DNA of 64,000 nucleotides from Hysterium pulicare CBS 123377. Taxonomy: Eukaryota > Ascomycota > Dothideomycetes > Hysteriales > Hysteriaceae. The position numbers and the translations under genes were made by a program. The notes under the pieces are model-generated. The model saw only the letters and a list, made by a program, of their open reading frames with translations, did not search any database and was not told the origin of the DNA. Positions 1 through 10,690 of the stretch are shown one piece after another. The number at the start of each line of letters is the position of its first letter. Position 1 is the first letter of the stretch. The stretch covers positions 62,001 through 126,000 of the forward strand of contig AJFK01000216.1 of assembly GCA_000467715.1 (NCBI GenBank). Direction: 5' to 3'.

Positions 1-2182
1 CATCCGCTTGGCCAAGTCCGCATTTCCACCAGGACGATGAAGTCGGACGAAGCATTGACACCAGGTGTTGTTTGGCTTCATTCCATTTGAAACGATTCAT
101 TTCGCCCCGAACCTTCAAAGTCGACAATGCTAGATTTATCGCCCCGAATGGTGCTGAATGATATGCCGGCGTGACTCTGCAGTCTAGGATCTGAAGCGTA
201 TTCTGAGGACTACTAGGACACCACTTGTATGTCACTTCGCCATCAACTGAGGCCCATGACCAGGATGGAGCGCGCTGAAGTGTTGGCCTTGTTATATCAG
301 AACGCGCTGTGCTCCAAAGTAGCTCGGCGGTAAAGGCAGAACTCCAAAGCCCAGCCAAATAGTCGGAATTCAAAATTTTCCCGTACTCCGCTGCTACGCC
401 AGAAATGGCGGGTAGTTTATCACTGGAGAATGTCAAGAACCTACGGGTATAATCACAAACAGCCCATCGCCAGGATTTAAGTGACATAAAATCCGTCCTG
501 GATGGAGCAGGATATTCCCAGCTTGAGCTCGTTTCCCAGCTTGAACTCGTGTTTTGGGTTGAGTCCTGGCCACCGTTGTACAGTACTGAAGTTTTGCAAA
601 CCCACCATAGCTCATCTGAACTGAAATCGAGAATCCGAGGAGATAACATATGCTCTTGGAGCGTCCACGCCCTGAGGCTGATAGGTTCCTTTCCTGGGGA
701 ATAGCGGCGTGGCTTCTCTACGATGACCGAACCGATTGTTCCATCCTCATGATGGTATGGCAGCTTAATTCCGAGTTCGGAGGGTGTCTCTTGGCGCTGT
801 AGAAAGCCTTCATAGGTATTTCTAGCGCTTGAAGCCGATATAGTAACATAGGCTTGCTGAAAGATCTGCGGCATTTTGGCGATTTCCCGCACAACATCCT
901 CCGGATCATCTTGGATGATACAGAGACAGTCTATCCAGATATACCGCAGACCAAGCTTACTAGTTGCGAGCATGGCATCTTGGAGTGTCTGCGGTAACGT
1001 TGAAAAGCGAATCCCGTCCGTGAAGTCTTGTGTCGTAGTACTCGTGCTTCTCACTGGTTGCTGGCCACCCCAACAATATGACAATGCGGCATAATGTCCT
1101 GTTTCGCCCTCTTCTGTCCAATATAGTCTCACATAAGAAATTGGTCGTTTCCTACCGATATCTATTACTCTTGCAGGCATTCCACTTCCAGTTCGTTTGC
1201 ATCCTTCATGATGACTATGGCACTTGTGGAGCCACTCTTTGGCCTGCTCAAGACTGTCTTGCGAAGCTAGGTTCATGGTTGCTGAACGGGATCCTATGTG
1301 CCGTGCGGCTGGATCATCTAATAACATGTAAGCAAAAGAAGCTAGACCCACTAGAAAAGATGGTGCAATGAGTTGACGGTTGGGACACGTTCCAGCCATC
1401 ATCTGTGATATCAGATAGAAGGGCGTCCAATGCTCACCGTGTTCTGAAAAGATGCGGAATCCTCCCGCAGCGGCAGTTTTGCTATAGTCGCTCAGAAACG
1501 CATCGTACTCGGTCTTCTGCTCTGGGTGCTGCCTGATCTCCCAGAGTTGATCCACGAGAAATGGCTCAACTTCATACTGAACCCAAAACCGAGCCCTTAG
1601 AGTCTCGTGGGCACTATTCCAGTCAAGGGATACGGAAATAGTGAGACCACTCTGCGTCCAAATGTAATCCAGTTCTTCTGCGTCGCTATTGGATGATTCG
1701 ATAGGAAGCTTACGACTATGTCTTGTAGATAGAAAGATATGCGAAACATCCCCTTTGAGCTTCTCCAGGCTTTGCTGAAGACACCGGAACATCCATTTGA
1801 AGAGCAGGCACTCATCAGCGAGTCCTTGTAAGAAGTCTTCTTTGGTGCACCGCAGAGACCCGTCAATCGCCATTTTGGCAGGTTCATCAGGGTATTCGCC
1901 GCTGCGCTCTTTGATAACGAGGTTCCGGCAATGTGAGCATTGATGTGTGAGAGGACCTGACAACGATCCTGAAGCACTTTGGGTTGGTGGTTGAGTCGAC
2001 ACGCTCATGTTGTTGGAAACGTAATTTGCTATTACTTCTTTATCTGCCACAGACAGCCTATCGAATGACGATAATAACGTTGTAATTTGGGGTGCAGACT
2101 GATCGTGCTGCTTAAAGCGATGGAGCTCGTCATCCGGCATATTCGAAGTTTCCGAGTCCTGAAGCTCCTTGACGTCTTCCAT
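1..2182 (-). CDS. HET-domain (heterokaryon incompatibility) protein, 3' end beyond window
   Basis: A single open frame reads leftward and is still open at base 1, so the C-terminus is missing; about 727 residues are visible. The HET domain starts near residue 363 with HYAALSYCWGG and continues through LRYIWIDCLCIIQDDPEDVV (from residue 413) and AYVTISASSARNTYEGFL, then RAWTLQEHMLSPRIL. These are the standard HET-domain blocks. Known members trigger growth arrest or cell death when incompatible hyphae fuse; the specific role here is inferred only from the family. The first 360 residues match no domain I know, but a CxxC pair (HQCSHCRNLV) lies about 40% of the way in. I chose the ATG at 2182 because it has A at -3 and G at +4. 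An in-frame ATG at 2332 in a weaker context would add 50 residues. No intron is needed in the visible part. Confidence 0.92.
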   Translation of the reverse strand, partial: MEDVKELQDSETSNMPDDELHRFKQHDQSAPQITTLLSSFDRLSVADKEVIANYVSNNMSVSTQPPTQSASGSLSGPLTHQCSHCRNLVIKERSGEYPDEPAKMAIDGSLRCTKEDFLQGLADECLLFKWMFRCLQQSLEKLKGDVSHIFLSTRHSRKLPIESSNSDAEELDYIWTQSGLTISVSLDWNSAHETLRARFWVQYEVEPFLVDQLWEIRQHPEQKTEYDAFLSDYSKTAAAGGFRIFSEHGEHWTPFYLISQMMAGTCPNRQLIAPSFLVGLASFAYMLLDDPAARHIGSRSATMNLASQDSLEQAKEWLHKCHSHHEGCKRTGSGMPARVIDIGRKRPISYVRLYWTEEGETGHYAALSYCWGGQQPVRSTSTTTQDFTDGIRFSTLPQTLQDAMLATSKLGLRYIWIDCLCIIQDDPEDVVREIAKMPQIFQQAYVTISASSARNTYEGFLQRQETPSELGIKLPYHHEDGTIGSVIVEKPRRYSPGKEPISLRAWTLQEHMLSPRILDFSSDELWWVCKTSVLYNGGQDSTQNTSSSWETSSSWEYPAPSRTDFMSLKSWRWAVCDYTRRFLTFSSDKLPAISGVAAEYGKILNSDYLAGLWSSAFTAELLWSTARSDITRPTLQRAPSWSWASVDGEVTYKWCPSSPQNTLQILDCRVTPAYHSAPFGAINLALSTLKVRGEMNRFKWNEAKQHLVSMLRPTSSSWWKCGLGQAD

Positions 2183-3071
2183 GATGATTGAACCTGATTC
2201 AGCTGAGCTTTGAAAGCTCCGCCGAAAAAAAGATATTCGGGGAGAAGACACGCGTTGAGAACGGACTGCTTGATGAACTTTGAGACCTGAATAGATGAAC
2301 AACTGAGAAAAACCTTGCACGCTACTCTCCATCAAAGCAACACAATATTTCACAAAATGTTCAGGAACTCTGTTAAGCAAGCAAACATGGCTAAAATAAA
2401 ACCAAATTGAGAGACTTGAACTGGCTAAGCCCATGGCCAAGGCAACAGTGGGAAGCGATGGAGGATCGTCTCGACGCAGCACGGTCCTATTTATGGACTT
2501 CGAGCGAGGTGGTCGGCGAAACAATCATGTTAAGGAAGGAACGCGATAGTACTTTGTACTGGTATAAAGTGAAGAGGATATATTAGCATGATGAGATGAT
2601 GATATTGGGTGAATGTAAGTGTTCAGGGCGAGGTTGGAAAGGCGCGAGGAATGGAAGTCTAACCGGGAATGTACTTCCGGCAGGATTAGCCGACAAGTAT
2701 CAAATCAGAGCTACCTTCAGCAATGGTGGTAACATTGAAAATGATTATATTACAATTATTGTTACTTAGAAAGAGCATACCTAGGTATGCCTTCATGTCA
2801 TCCAGCCAGGCTAGGGGTGAGAGCAAGCATCCAATGTCTACCACCTAGCGAGGTAGGGTTGAAAATTACGCCCACCACAATTCTCCTCTCCAGAAGTATA
2901 AAAGCCTGCCAGGTTATGCCAGGTATGGGGTATCAGAAGAATAATGCGAGCCTTCTCGGCAATGAAGAGTATTGCCGGAAGTAAATAAGTAAAAATCAAA
3001 ATACCGCCCAGATGGTCTTATAATGAAAAGTAGTCAACGGCCATGAGTAAGTGGGTCCAGGACCACCTTTA
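2183..3071. other. Intergenic: HET-gene 5' region and SPX-RING 3' side
   Basis: About 890 bases with no supported gene. Both flanking genes read leftward, so this holds the promoter of the HET gene and the 3' UTR of the SPX-RING gene. Bases 2183-2332 could be coding if the upstream HET ATG is used. Short frames here show no domain or codon pattern. Confidence 0.5.
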
Positions 3072-4622
3072 TCACATGACCATGCACTTGTCCTTGTACA
3101 CTTCCCCGTACTGGTCGACTCCCGCCATTAGCTCGTTGTATTTTTGTTTGGCTTTTACTTCGTCGGGAAACCACTTTTTGAGGAAATCCGCCATTTCAGT
3201 GTCCAAGTTATCTGGGGGAAATGTTAGCTTTTCAAACAGGTGAAGATGGCAGTATAGGCTCACCTGAATTGGCATCGACTACAGTCCTCTCCCTGCAGAG
3301 TGGACATCTCCCTTGCTTGTTATTTTGCATTACGATCAAACATCGGATACAAAATGTGTGCCCGCAACTGAGCTTCACTGGGCGCCATTTGATTTCGAAG
3401 CACATGGGACAACTGTAGTCATCAACCCGCGGCACATGGCTCAAGATTTCATCGTGAACTTGACAGCAAATTGCTTTTGCCAGATTCTCGGAGAATGAGG
3501 GAAATCCGATTTTCTGGGGGAATGTGGACTTCACTCCCAGAGCAGTTCGTTTATCAAATTCTAAGCCCAGATCAGCACACGTGCAAAGCAACGGATATTA
3601 TCATGAAGAATTTGAGGCTTACTCTTGAGGATTTTATTCATTGCTATGCGGTTGATCTCTTGGAATCGGAGCGCTTGCAACAGCTCCTGATTGATTTCAA
3701 TGAATGTACTCATAGCTTTCAGGCTGTCTTGTTTCTTGAACTTCGTGGCCAGCCCTTGCTCTACTATCGTGTTCGTGAAGACTCGGAAATTTGACTCGGC
3801 CTTCGCTACATCATGTGCTGTATGGTCCCTCTCCGTAGAGCCGAAGAAAATATCGGATTCCACATAAGTCTGGAAAATTTGTCTCCAGGTGGCAATCAAC
3901 TTTCTGTTCGGACGATGGTCGGGGTCAGTCAATTTGGCGATGTGTTTTCCAAGCTCTTGGATCTGCCCGTAGAGTTTCTTCTCCTCCTGCTCCTGCAACG
4001 CCTCGAGCCCCGAGAGTTCGATTGAAAGTTTGGTGAAAAATTCAGAGTCCGATGTGAGAGGAACCTCTACCGTACGATAGCCCTGCCGTTTCCCGTTCAC
4101 GGAAACAATGCTACTGCCGTCAGCGGAAAGCGTAGAAGAAAGTGAGGGTTTTCGTGTTGGGACTTTGCCATCGGAACCAAGCTCCTCAGTAATACGAACA
4201 TCTGACAATCCAGTTGCTACAGCGAGCATTTGGAGTTTAGACTTCGTTTCCTGGTCGAGGAGGGCACTATGTAGTTCCCCTGTAGTTTCATCTACGTGGA
4301 AAAGCAGTTTGGGGTGGAATGGCCTCCTTCGCGACCTTGAGGCGGCAGTGATTGCGTCATCCTGGTCCTCTATGTCTTCGTGCGAAAGAATGTATTCAAA
4401 AGGCTTTTCTTCATCGACTCCGGCCTCGGCGGACGCATTGTAGTCCTCTACTTGCTTAAGCAGTTTCCTTAGAGTCTCCGGATCCAGACCGAGCTGAGAA
4501 AGCTCGATCCTCAACTTGTGAATGCATTTCTTCAGCTGACTGTAAGAGATGGCTGATTCGATCCACTCTGGAGGGAATCTCTCGCTTTTAAGTCGTTCCT
4601 TGAAGACATGGCCGAACTTCAT
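3072..4622 (-). CDS. SPX-domain RING-finger protein (putative E3 ubiquitin ligase)
   Basis: Exons 4622-3623, 3560-3264 and 3211-3072 give 478 residues. Both introns are GT-AG and restore conserved reading, including the SPX signature KILKKFDKRT across the first junction. The N-terminus (MKFGHVFKERL, then a basic helix around SQLKKCIHKLR) and the region to about residue 345 form an SPX domain, which in known proteins binds inositol pyrophosphates as a phosphate signal. A C3HC4 RING follows at residues 384-422 (C384, C387, C399, H401, C404, C407, C419, C422), with CPMC and CPLC at its ends. SPX-RING proteins such as plant NLA are ubiquitin ligases acting on phosphate transporters; fungal relatives are less studied, so a phosphate role here is inference. 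Its 5' end faces the Jjj1 gene. Confidence 0.95.
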
Positions 4623-5085
4623 TTCTTACCGAGAGACCTCTCATGTATGGATATTGCGCACGTGGGGCGATTCCGGCGGAAAAAACAAAGAGGAAGATGT
4701 TGGGGAAGCTGATTCGCCGATCTATGGAGGGGAGATTTTCACTGGGATGGGATGCTGGGGAGATGCGCATGCAGAGAACATGGGCGCCGTTGATGGAGAA
4801 AAGAAAAGCATGATGCACAATGGGCATTTGCTACATTTATGAAGGCAACTTCTCCCTCGTTAACGTGATTTGGGGGATTCCAGAACTCTGCACCTTTTCT
4901 TTAGCGGCAAAAAAGCCGTTCGATTATTTTGCGAGTCACGATCCATACCCGAGCCAATCGACGTGCACCCTGCTGCGCGTGAAGCAACAAATTCGCCATC
5001 GGAATGGTTGAGCTACAACGTCATTTTCTAGTTTTAACCCTATTCTCTTGCCTCTATATGTAATTGCGAGCCGCTCTTGGCGATC
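4623..5085. promoter_or_regulatory. Divergent promoter region between SPX-RING and Jjj1 genes
   Basis: A 463-base gap between two genes transcribed away from each other. It must hold both promoters. I see no clear TATA box or recognisable factor site. Confidence 0.5.
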
Positions 5086-6795
5086 ATGGGCGCAAACCAG
5101 TCCTCTGGCACAAACAGCGGACCCAGCGGTGGCGAGTTGAAGACAAGTTACCACGAGTTGCTTGGAGTTGAGAGAACCGCTTCCGACGAAGAGTACGACG
5201 ATTGTTCTGTTCTGAGCTTACACCATGGCCACTTCTGACAGTGTTACAGAATCAAGAAGGCCTACCGCAAGAAAGCCCTCGAATTACACCCCGATCGCAA
5301 CTACGGTGATGTTGAACGTGCCACCGCACTCTTTGCAGAAGTCCAAGCTGCGTACGAGGTCCTATCAGACAGCCATGAACGTGCTTGGTATGATGCGCAT
5401 GAGGGAGACATACTGGGAGGAGGTGATGGCGGCGCCGACGCACACTTCGAACATGATGTGCGCGTTACCACTGCCGAAGACATTGCTCGGATGATGAGCA
5501 GGTTCCACGGCCGAGTTGACTATTCAGATTCTCCAGCTGGGTTCTTTGGCTTCTTGAGGGATACATTTGCTACGCTTGCACGGGAAGAAGAGGCAGCCGC
5601 GGACTGGGAAGGTACAGACGTGGTGGACTATCCCTCGTTCGGGCATAAAGATGATACATATGAGGATGTTGTGAGGCCCTTCTATAACATCTGGAGTGCA
5701 TTTTCAACCCGGAAGAGCTTTGCGTGGAAGGATCGATACCGATATTCCGAAGCACCAGATCGACGCGTGAGGCGAATGATGGAGAAAGAAAACAAGCGTT
5801 TCCGTGAAGAAGGTATCCGGGAGTTCAACGAAGCGGTTAGGACATTGGTGTCATTTGTGCGGAAGCGGGATCCACGATATACGCCGAATACACAGTCTGA
5901 AGAGGAACGGGCTAAGGCACAGCGTGCTGCCGCAGCGGCTCAAGCAGCACGATCAAGGGCTGCGCGCGAAGCCAAGATGCAAGATGCAGTCCCTGAATGG
6001 GCTACAACGCGAAATGAAGGGGATGATCAAGAGGAAGAGGAAGAAGAAGAATCCGAAGAGGAGCAATTTGAATGCGTGGCTTGCCACAAGACCTTCAAGA
6101 GCGAACGACAGTATGACGCTCACGAGAAGAGCAAAAAGCACCAGAAGGCCATTCAGGCTCTGAAAAGGAAGATGCAGAAAGAGAACCGGCACCTCAATCT
6201 AGATGAGGATCTCACTAGTAGCGGCGTAATGACACCAGCATCCGCGGAAGGAGAAGAAGAAGCTGTGGGGGCTGCTGTGGGCTCTCACATCGAGACTGAA
6301 GAAGACAAGCCTGATACAGATGAAATCCGGGGAGAGATCTCAGGAGAGCCTGACGAAGAGCTCGTAGATAAGGTCGATGAGCTTAAAGTTCACGAAGACG
6401 ATAACGAGCCGGAGATGCGAGATGGCCATTTGGACGAGGGATATAATTCATCAGACGAGGACGACGAATATGCTTCCCGCTCAGAGATCGAAGACCGACT
6501 CGCCGAGCTTAATTCTGTCACAGAAGCAACATCCTTTGGTGATGAACCTCCTGGACCTGACAAGTCTCAAGCGGGTAGGCCTCCTGCTCCCAAGCTAGGA
6601 AAGGCAGCACAGAAGCGCGCGAAGAGAGCAGAAAAACAGGCTGTAGCCGATCAAACCGATCTGAAGTTCAAATGCGCAGGCTGTGAAGCTGCTTTCCCTT
6701 CGAAGACTCAATTGTTTCAACATATTAGTAGTTTTCCAATGCATGCTACTCTAAAATCGCAATCAACCAAAAAGGGCGCTGGAAAGAAACGGTAA
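5086..6795 (+). CDS. JJJ1: Jjj1/DNAJC21-type J-protein with two C2H2 zinc fingers
   Basis: Exons 5086-5192 and 5250-6795 give 550 residues; the 57-base intron interrupts the J domain, and splicing restores [25 protein letters not shown], which stimulates Hsp70, is at residues 49-51. Next comes the Jjj1 family block ([20 protein letters not shown]), an Ala/Arg-rich coiled coil, long acidic runs, a first C2H2 finger ([10 protein letters not shown], about residues 309-333), and a second near the C-terminus ([10 protein letters not shown], about 509-535). In yeast, Jjj1 works with Ssa Hsp70 and Rei1 in the cytosol to release Arx1 from pre-60S ribosomes. The domain order is the same here, so orthology is likely. 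Nep1 at the far end of the window is another ribosome-biogenesis gene but is not linked. Confidence 0.95.
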
Positions 6796-7643
6796 AAGTT
6801 CGGACGAGATCACGACATCATGATTTGATATGGGCTTTTTCTATTACTGGGCATTGGATGCGTTGCATAGCATAGGCGTTGCTTAGATATAGAGTAGGGT
6901 ATCTTTGGTTTTGTGGCATGTATGGTGTTGGCCTGGATGCCCTCGACTCGTCCCCATTAGGATCGGTTTGTGGAAGTTCCGCATTTAATTGAGATCAGAA
7001 CCAAGCTTCTTTGCTTGCTACAGAATATCTCAAGCGAACGTTTGAGCGCAAGTTTTGTTCTAATGAGCCGTCTTTGTCATCATCTACAAGTCTAAGCCGC
7101 GGTGTAGTCGTTTTCGGCAAGCTGAAACTGAACACGACTGCCACTTCATCGCTCGCTCAAACCAACGTCTCTCCACTTTACCTAGATGACGCCGCAACAA
7201 ATGTCTAGATCAGTCCCAGGAACGAACCACGTATGTGATGGCCCCGAAATAGGCGCAACGCTTCCTTCGATGATCCTAATAGCGAAGCTTCCTGGCCTCA
7301 GTCTCAAGGCCGACGCGCGGTCCAAATACCAGAATGTCCAATCTATCGCTTCCAAGTATGCAGACCTATAAGCCTTTTGTTTTAGAGCTAAGAATCCTTC
7401 CCCCCTTCATTCTAGATTACTGTAAGAACGTACAGCGCGGCTGTGCTGTGAAGGAACTCTTAAGCTCTACGTTTCCATCTAAATCTTCGCAAACCAGATC
7501 TCAAGATTTGAAGCCAGCCCTGTAAGTACAAGAGCATTGAACCTCCCAGTCAATAAGTCAACTCTTTCCTTCGCATGCTGTTGTATCGCAGTCTCGGTCT
7601 AAATCTTTCCGCCCCTCTTCATTTTCCACAAAACTGTCCAAAG
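6796..7643. other. Intergenic: Jjj1 3' side and BYS1-like 5' region
   Basis: About 850 bases between two rightward genes. The 100 bases before position 7644 are C/T-rich, as is common in fungal 5' leaders. No gene, repeat or RNA was recognised. Confidence 0.45.
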
Positions 7644-8327
7644 ATGCGACCCTATCAGCTAGCCCTCCTATTTCTTTTTCACAATCTTTCATCCGCAGCT
7701 CCCATAAGACTCCGCAATCCAGGCCTCGGCGACACCGTTATCGAAAACCGCTGTTCATACGACCTCCACCTGTGGTCCATTCCCGGATATGCTGACAACG
7801 CCGCCCACCCCACTCCCCCTTCAATCAATATCCCCAAACGCTCCATCTACCGCTCACCCTACCAGATTCCCGCCTGTTCAACTTGCGGCATGGCGCTCAA
7901 ACTATCCACCCTCCCCGAACTCCAAGACCCCATCGTACAATTCGAATACAGCATAACCGCCAACTTCCTCTCCTACGACATATCCTTCGTGAACTGCGTA
8001 TCGCCCGACCTGTCCTGGCAAAACTGTCTCGCGCACGAATCCGGCATCCGCCTTTTTTCAACGAGTAAGAATAACGGGTGTGATCCGTTTGAGTGTGATG
8101 GTGATCCGAATGGTAAGGTCTTGTGTAAAAGTGGAGGGTATTATGAACCAGTGCCTGGAGCGACGAGACCTGAGGGCACGAAGCATGGCTGGCAGCCGGT
8201 TAAGTATTGTGCTGGGGGCCAGACGACGGGGGATTTGGTGTTTGTGGCTTGTAAGGGGGAGAATGCTTTAAGTGGGTCGTATTCGCAACCACCGAAAACG
8301 GCAGCGAGGAGGAGGGTTTTGGGGTAG
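7644..8327 (+). CDS. BYS1-like small secreted protein
   Basis: A single exon of 227 residues. The ATG at 7644 starts a good signal peptide (MRPYQLALLFLFHNLSSAAP); an in-frame codon further upstream would bury it, so I reject that start. After cleavage, the segment GDTVIENRCSYDLHLWSIPG resembles the core of the BYS1/thaumatin-like fungal family, where a conserved Cys follows a short beta strand and a V/LW pair. Further Cys residues are spread along the chain (CSTCGM, FVNCVS, WQNCL, CDPFECDG, KYCAGG), consistent with disulfides. BYS1 of Blastomyces is expressed in the yeast phase; its biochemical role is unknown, and I infer none here. The last 80 codons use more G at third positions than the C-rich first part, an abrupt compositional change. 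Confidence 0.78.
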   Translation: MRPYQLALLFLFHNLSSAAPIRLRNPGLGDTVIENRCSYDLHLWSIPGYADNAAHPTPPSINIPKRSIYRSPYQIPACSTCGMALKLSTLPELQDPIVQFEYSITANFLSYDISFVNCVSPDLSWQNCLAHESGIRLFSTSKNNGCDPFECDGDPNGKVLCKSGGYYEPVPGATRPEGTKHGWQPVKYCAGGQTTGDLVFVACKGENALSGSYSQPPKTAARRRVLG

Positions 8328-9938
8328 GGTCTGGAGGGGATTGCGCAAGGGTACTATTCAGGCTCATCGCATGCCTTTAAGATGTTTGTCGTTCCTGCTT
8401 TCATTTCCGTTTCAATGTCAATACCGTCTGCCTCATTCACGTCTTGCTTAGGATATATATCGGACGATTAACTAGTCTACTTCTCAACAATACTCATCCA
8501 TTCCTATACACGAGCTTCAATCAGAACTATCTCTGCGGCAGTGCCCTACCTCGACCATCTCACCTCAACCACTCACGTACATACTAGATAGGATCTCATG
8601 GCCATCCCCAACATGCCAACCGCTTTCCCGCAATGCGGCTCCATGCTCGACCTCATACACGCTGCCCCCAGTACCGACTTTTCCCCTCCCCTCCCCTCCA
8701 TCCAAACCATGCCTCGCCAGCGCCCTTGCATGCACACAAGCCATCGCCTACACCCTTCCCCAAGACCCTCAGCCGTTCCCCATTCCCAACAGCCATGCCA
8801 ATCCCCTCGAGTCCCTCCACCCCAGCGCTCACAACCCATCAAAAACAACATGTCTCCGGTCCAACCACATTCGCCTCCGCCCCACTCCCCCCCATATCAT
8901 TCACTAACGTACCAGAGTTGCGCCAGTGACGCCATCGCTCGCTTTCCGGTTAATATCTGCGCCCCGAACCCCAAGCTCCGCGCTGAGCGCGGTTTTGATG
9001 GGGAGAGTCGAGGAAGGGAGGAGGAGGAGGAGGGTGGTGGTGGTGGTGGCGGCGGTTGAGGGGAAGGAGCGAATGAAGACGAGGGTGCGGGTGGATGAGG
9101 GCGATGGCAGTCGAAGGTTTCCTCACGGATGTGAGGTGGTGAGTTAGCAACGGCTATGGCTGAGTGGAAAAAGGGTTAGAGGGAGGCAATGGGAGAGAGG
9201 CGTTGTTTAAGGATCTGAAGGTGAGAGTATGATGAGCGAGACTTGATTGAGTAGGCCTATGCGGTGCTGAGGATAGGGAAGGCTACGGAGGTGGATGTGG
9301 GATGGGTAGTGTGGGCGTTCGTGTTGGAGGGTTCGGGTGAGGACTTGAGGTGATGGATTAGAGATTCGTGACGCTCTTGATGCGAGGGAGGTTGCCGTAG
9401 GTTGCGGTAGTGAGCTTTTCATGGTAGAGAGGGCGGTCGGCATAAATAAAGGGAAGAATCTGGAGGCAAGTTGCATTGAAAGTCACGGTCGGGTTAGACA
9501 ACTCATGCTTTAAAACAAGGTCACACTGAGGTCAAGAGCAATGTATCACAGCAATGAGTGAGGCAAAGAGCAGGTTTTGAAGTCAGGAAGATTTGAATTG
9601 CTCTTAGCTATTCCTTCGGACTGCATAAGTGAACCAGGCGTAATAACCACCCATCATAATGCCATGCCTTGTGAAGACATAAGAAAGTAGAATGCATGAA
9701 GAACCAATAAGCCTCCGCCTCGCTCAGTTGGTATCCAGTAACAAAAGAAAGAAAAAGAAGACAGATACACATGGTGAAAAGTAGGTAGAGGTTCATGGCC
9801 ACCAAAACAAACAAGAGTCTCGAACACCAACGTCGATCCGCCACATTAATGACTCTGCTGTGAAGTTGCCAAGTCATCTATCCATTCGTTTCCACCCAGC
9901 ATATTGTGTTTGGCAGTGTCAGTAGAGCATAGTAGCCA
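8328..9938. other. Intergenic, with pyrimidine-to-purine strand switch
   Basis: About 1.6 kb without a supported gene. The + strand is C/T-rich from roughly 8600 to 8930 and G/A-rich from about 9000 to 9480, with triplet repeats at the switch. Open frames here are Pro/Ser/His-rich or Gly/Trp-rich, as expected from the base bias, and lack any domain. Confidence 0.5.
9018..9056. repeat. Compound microsatellite (GAG)n-(GGT)n-(GGC)n
   Basis: A run of GAG triplets passes directly into GGT triplets and then GGC. It marks the centre of the strand-composition switch. Non-coding as far as I can tell. Confidence 0.85.
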
Positions 9939-10690
9939 TCAAACCAGAGCAGCGAAGGCGCCATTGATCATAGCACCAACGACGAAGAATCCTGCAAAGC
10001 CAGTGCTGTAACCGATGAGACCCGCGGAATTGCCAGTAGCAGTAGGAGTTTCGGGGACGCTAGTCGTGGGAGTCTGCGACTCAGTGCTGGTGCTTGTGGA
10101 GTACAGCGCCGAAGTGTCAGAGCTCGTAATGACCGGGAGCGAGCTAGTGCTGTGTATGGTTGAGGTGATCGTGCCCATAGACGAAGTGAGGCTACTAGAA
10201 TAAGTTCCGGCCGAAGTTGGGACTGATAGGGCCGAGGAAGTTTCCATTGAGGCTGGAACCGAAGGACCGGACGAGGAGCCATAGGAAACGCTCTCAGAAA
10301 CTGTCGGGGGAACAGAAGCCACGGTGCTCGAGGTCGTTATGACCAACGGCGCGCTGGTTGGATAAATAGGCCCTCCGGGAACAGTTGGAACGCAGTCCGG
10401 AGCAGTGATGGTCACTGTGACCGTGCTCACCGCCGAACAATCGCCTGTAAGGGAGGAAAAGTCAGCTTCACCCCAGCAACTACCAGCGTGAGGGAGCAAC
10501 AAACCTTCCCAACGCGGCTCAAGATTACGACCTGTATGAAAGCGTTAGCCGTGACATCAAGATTGAGAACCAAGCCACTGAAGCCTGGGCCGGCACTGTG
10601 CAGCGAGGGAATGTGGAAAAGCTTACCGGAACCAAGAACCCCAATAGCGAACGCCATCACGCCAACCGAGAATTTGAGAAGAGAAGACAT
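9939..10690 (-). CDS. Small Ser/Thr-rich GPI-anchored cell-surface protein
   Basis: Exons 10690-10627, 10531-10505 (27 bases) and 10444-9939 give 198 residues. Splicing joins a signal peptide (MSSLLKFSVGVMAFAIGVLG) to SGRNLEPRWEGDCSAVSTVT. The 27-base exon is flanked by ACAG and GTTTG and keeps the frame open. The mature chain begins with a short two-Cys segment (DCSAVS ... APDCVP), followed by about 120 residues of Ser/Thr/Pro likely to be O-mannosylated. It ends in a hydrophobic tail after TGNSAGLIG, the pattern of a GPI-anchor signal. It is probably a structural or adhesive wall protein; nothing enzymatic is visible. It lies head to head with the larger gene at 11544, which has the same plan, so the two may be distant duplicates sharing control. 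Confidence 0.82.

Noticed and set aside
8598-9059. Pro/Ser/His-rich 153-codon frame ending in Glu and Gly runs
   Set aside because: The composition is explained by the C/T-rich and then triplet-repeat DNA; there is no signal peptide or domain.
9715-9800. tRNA-like A-box (CGCTCAGTTGGTA)
   Set aside because: No pairing acceptor stem, no anticodon arm and no proper GGTTCGANNCC T-arm at the expected distance.
9608-9877. Minus-strand 89-codon hydrophobic frame
   Set aside because: No ATG context or homology that I recognise, and no supporting exons; hydrophobicity alone is weak evidence.
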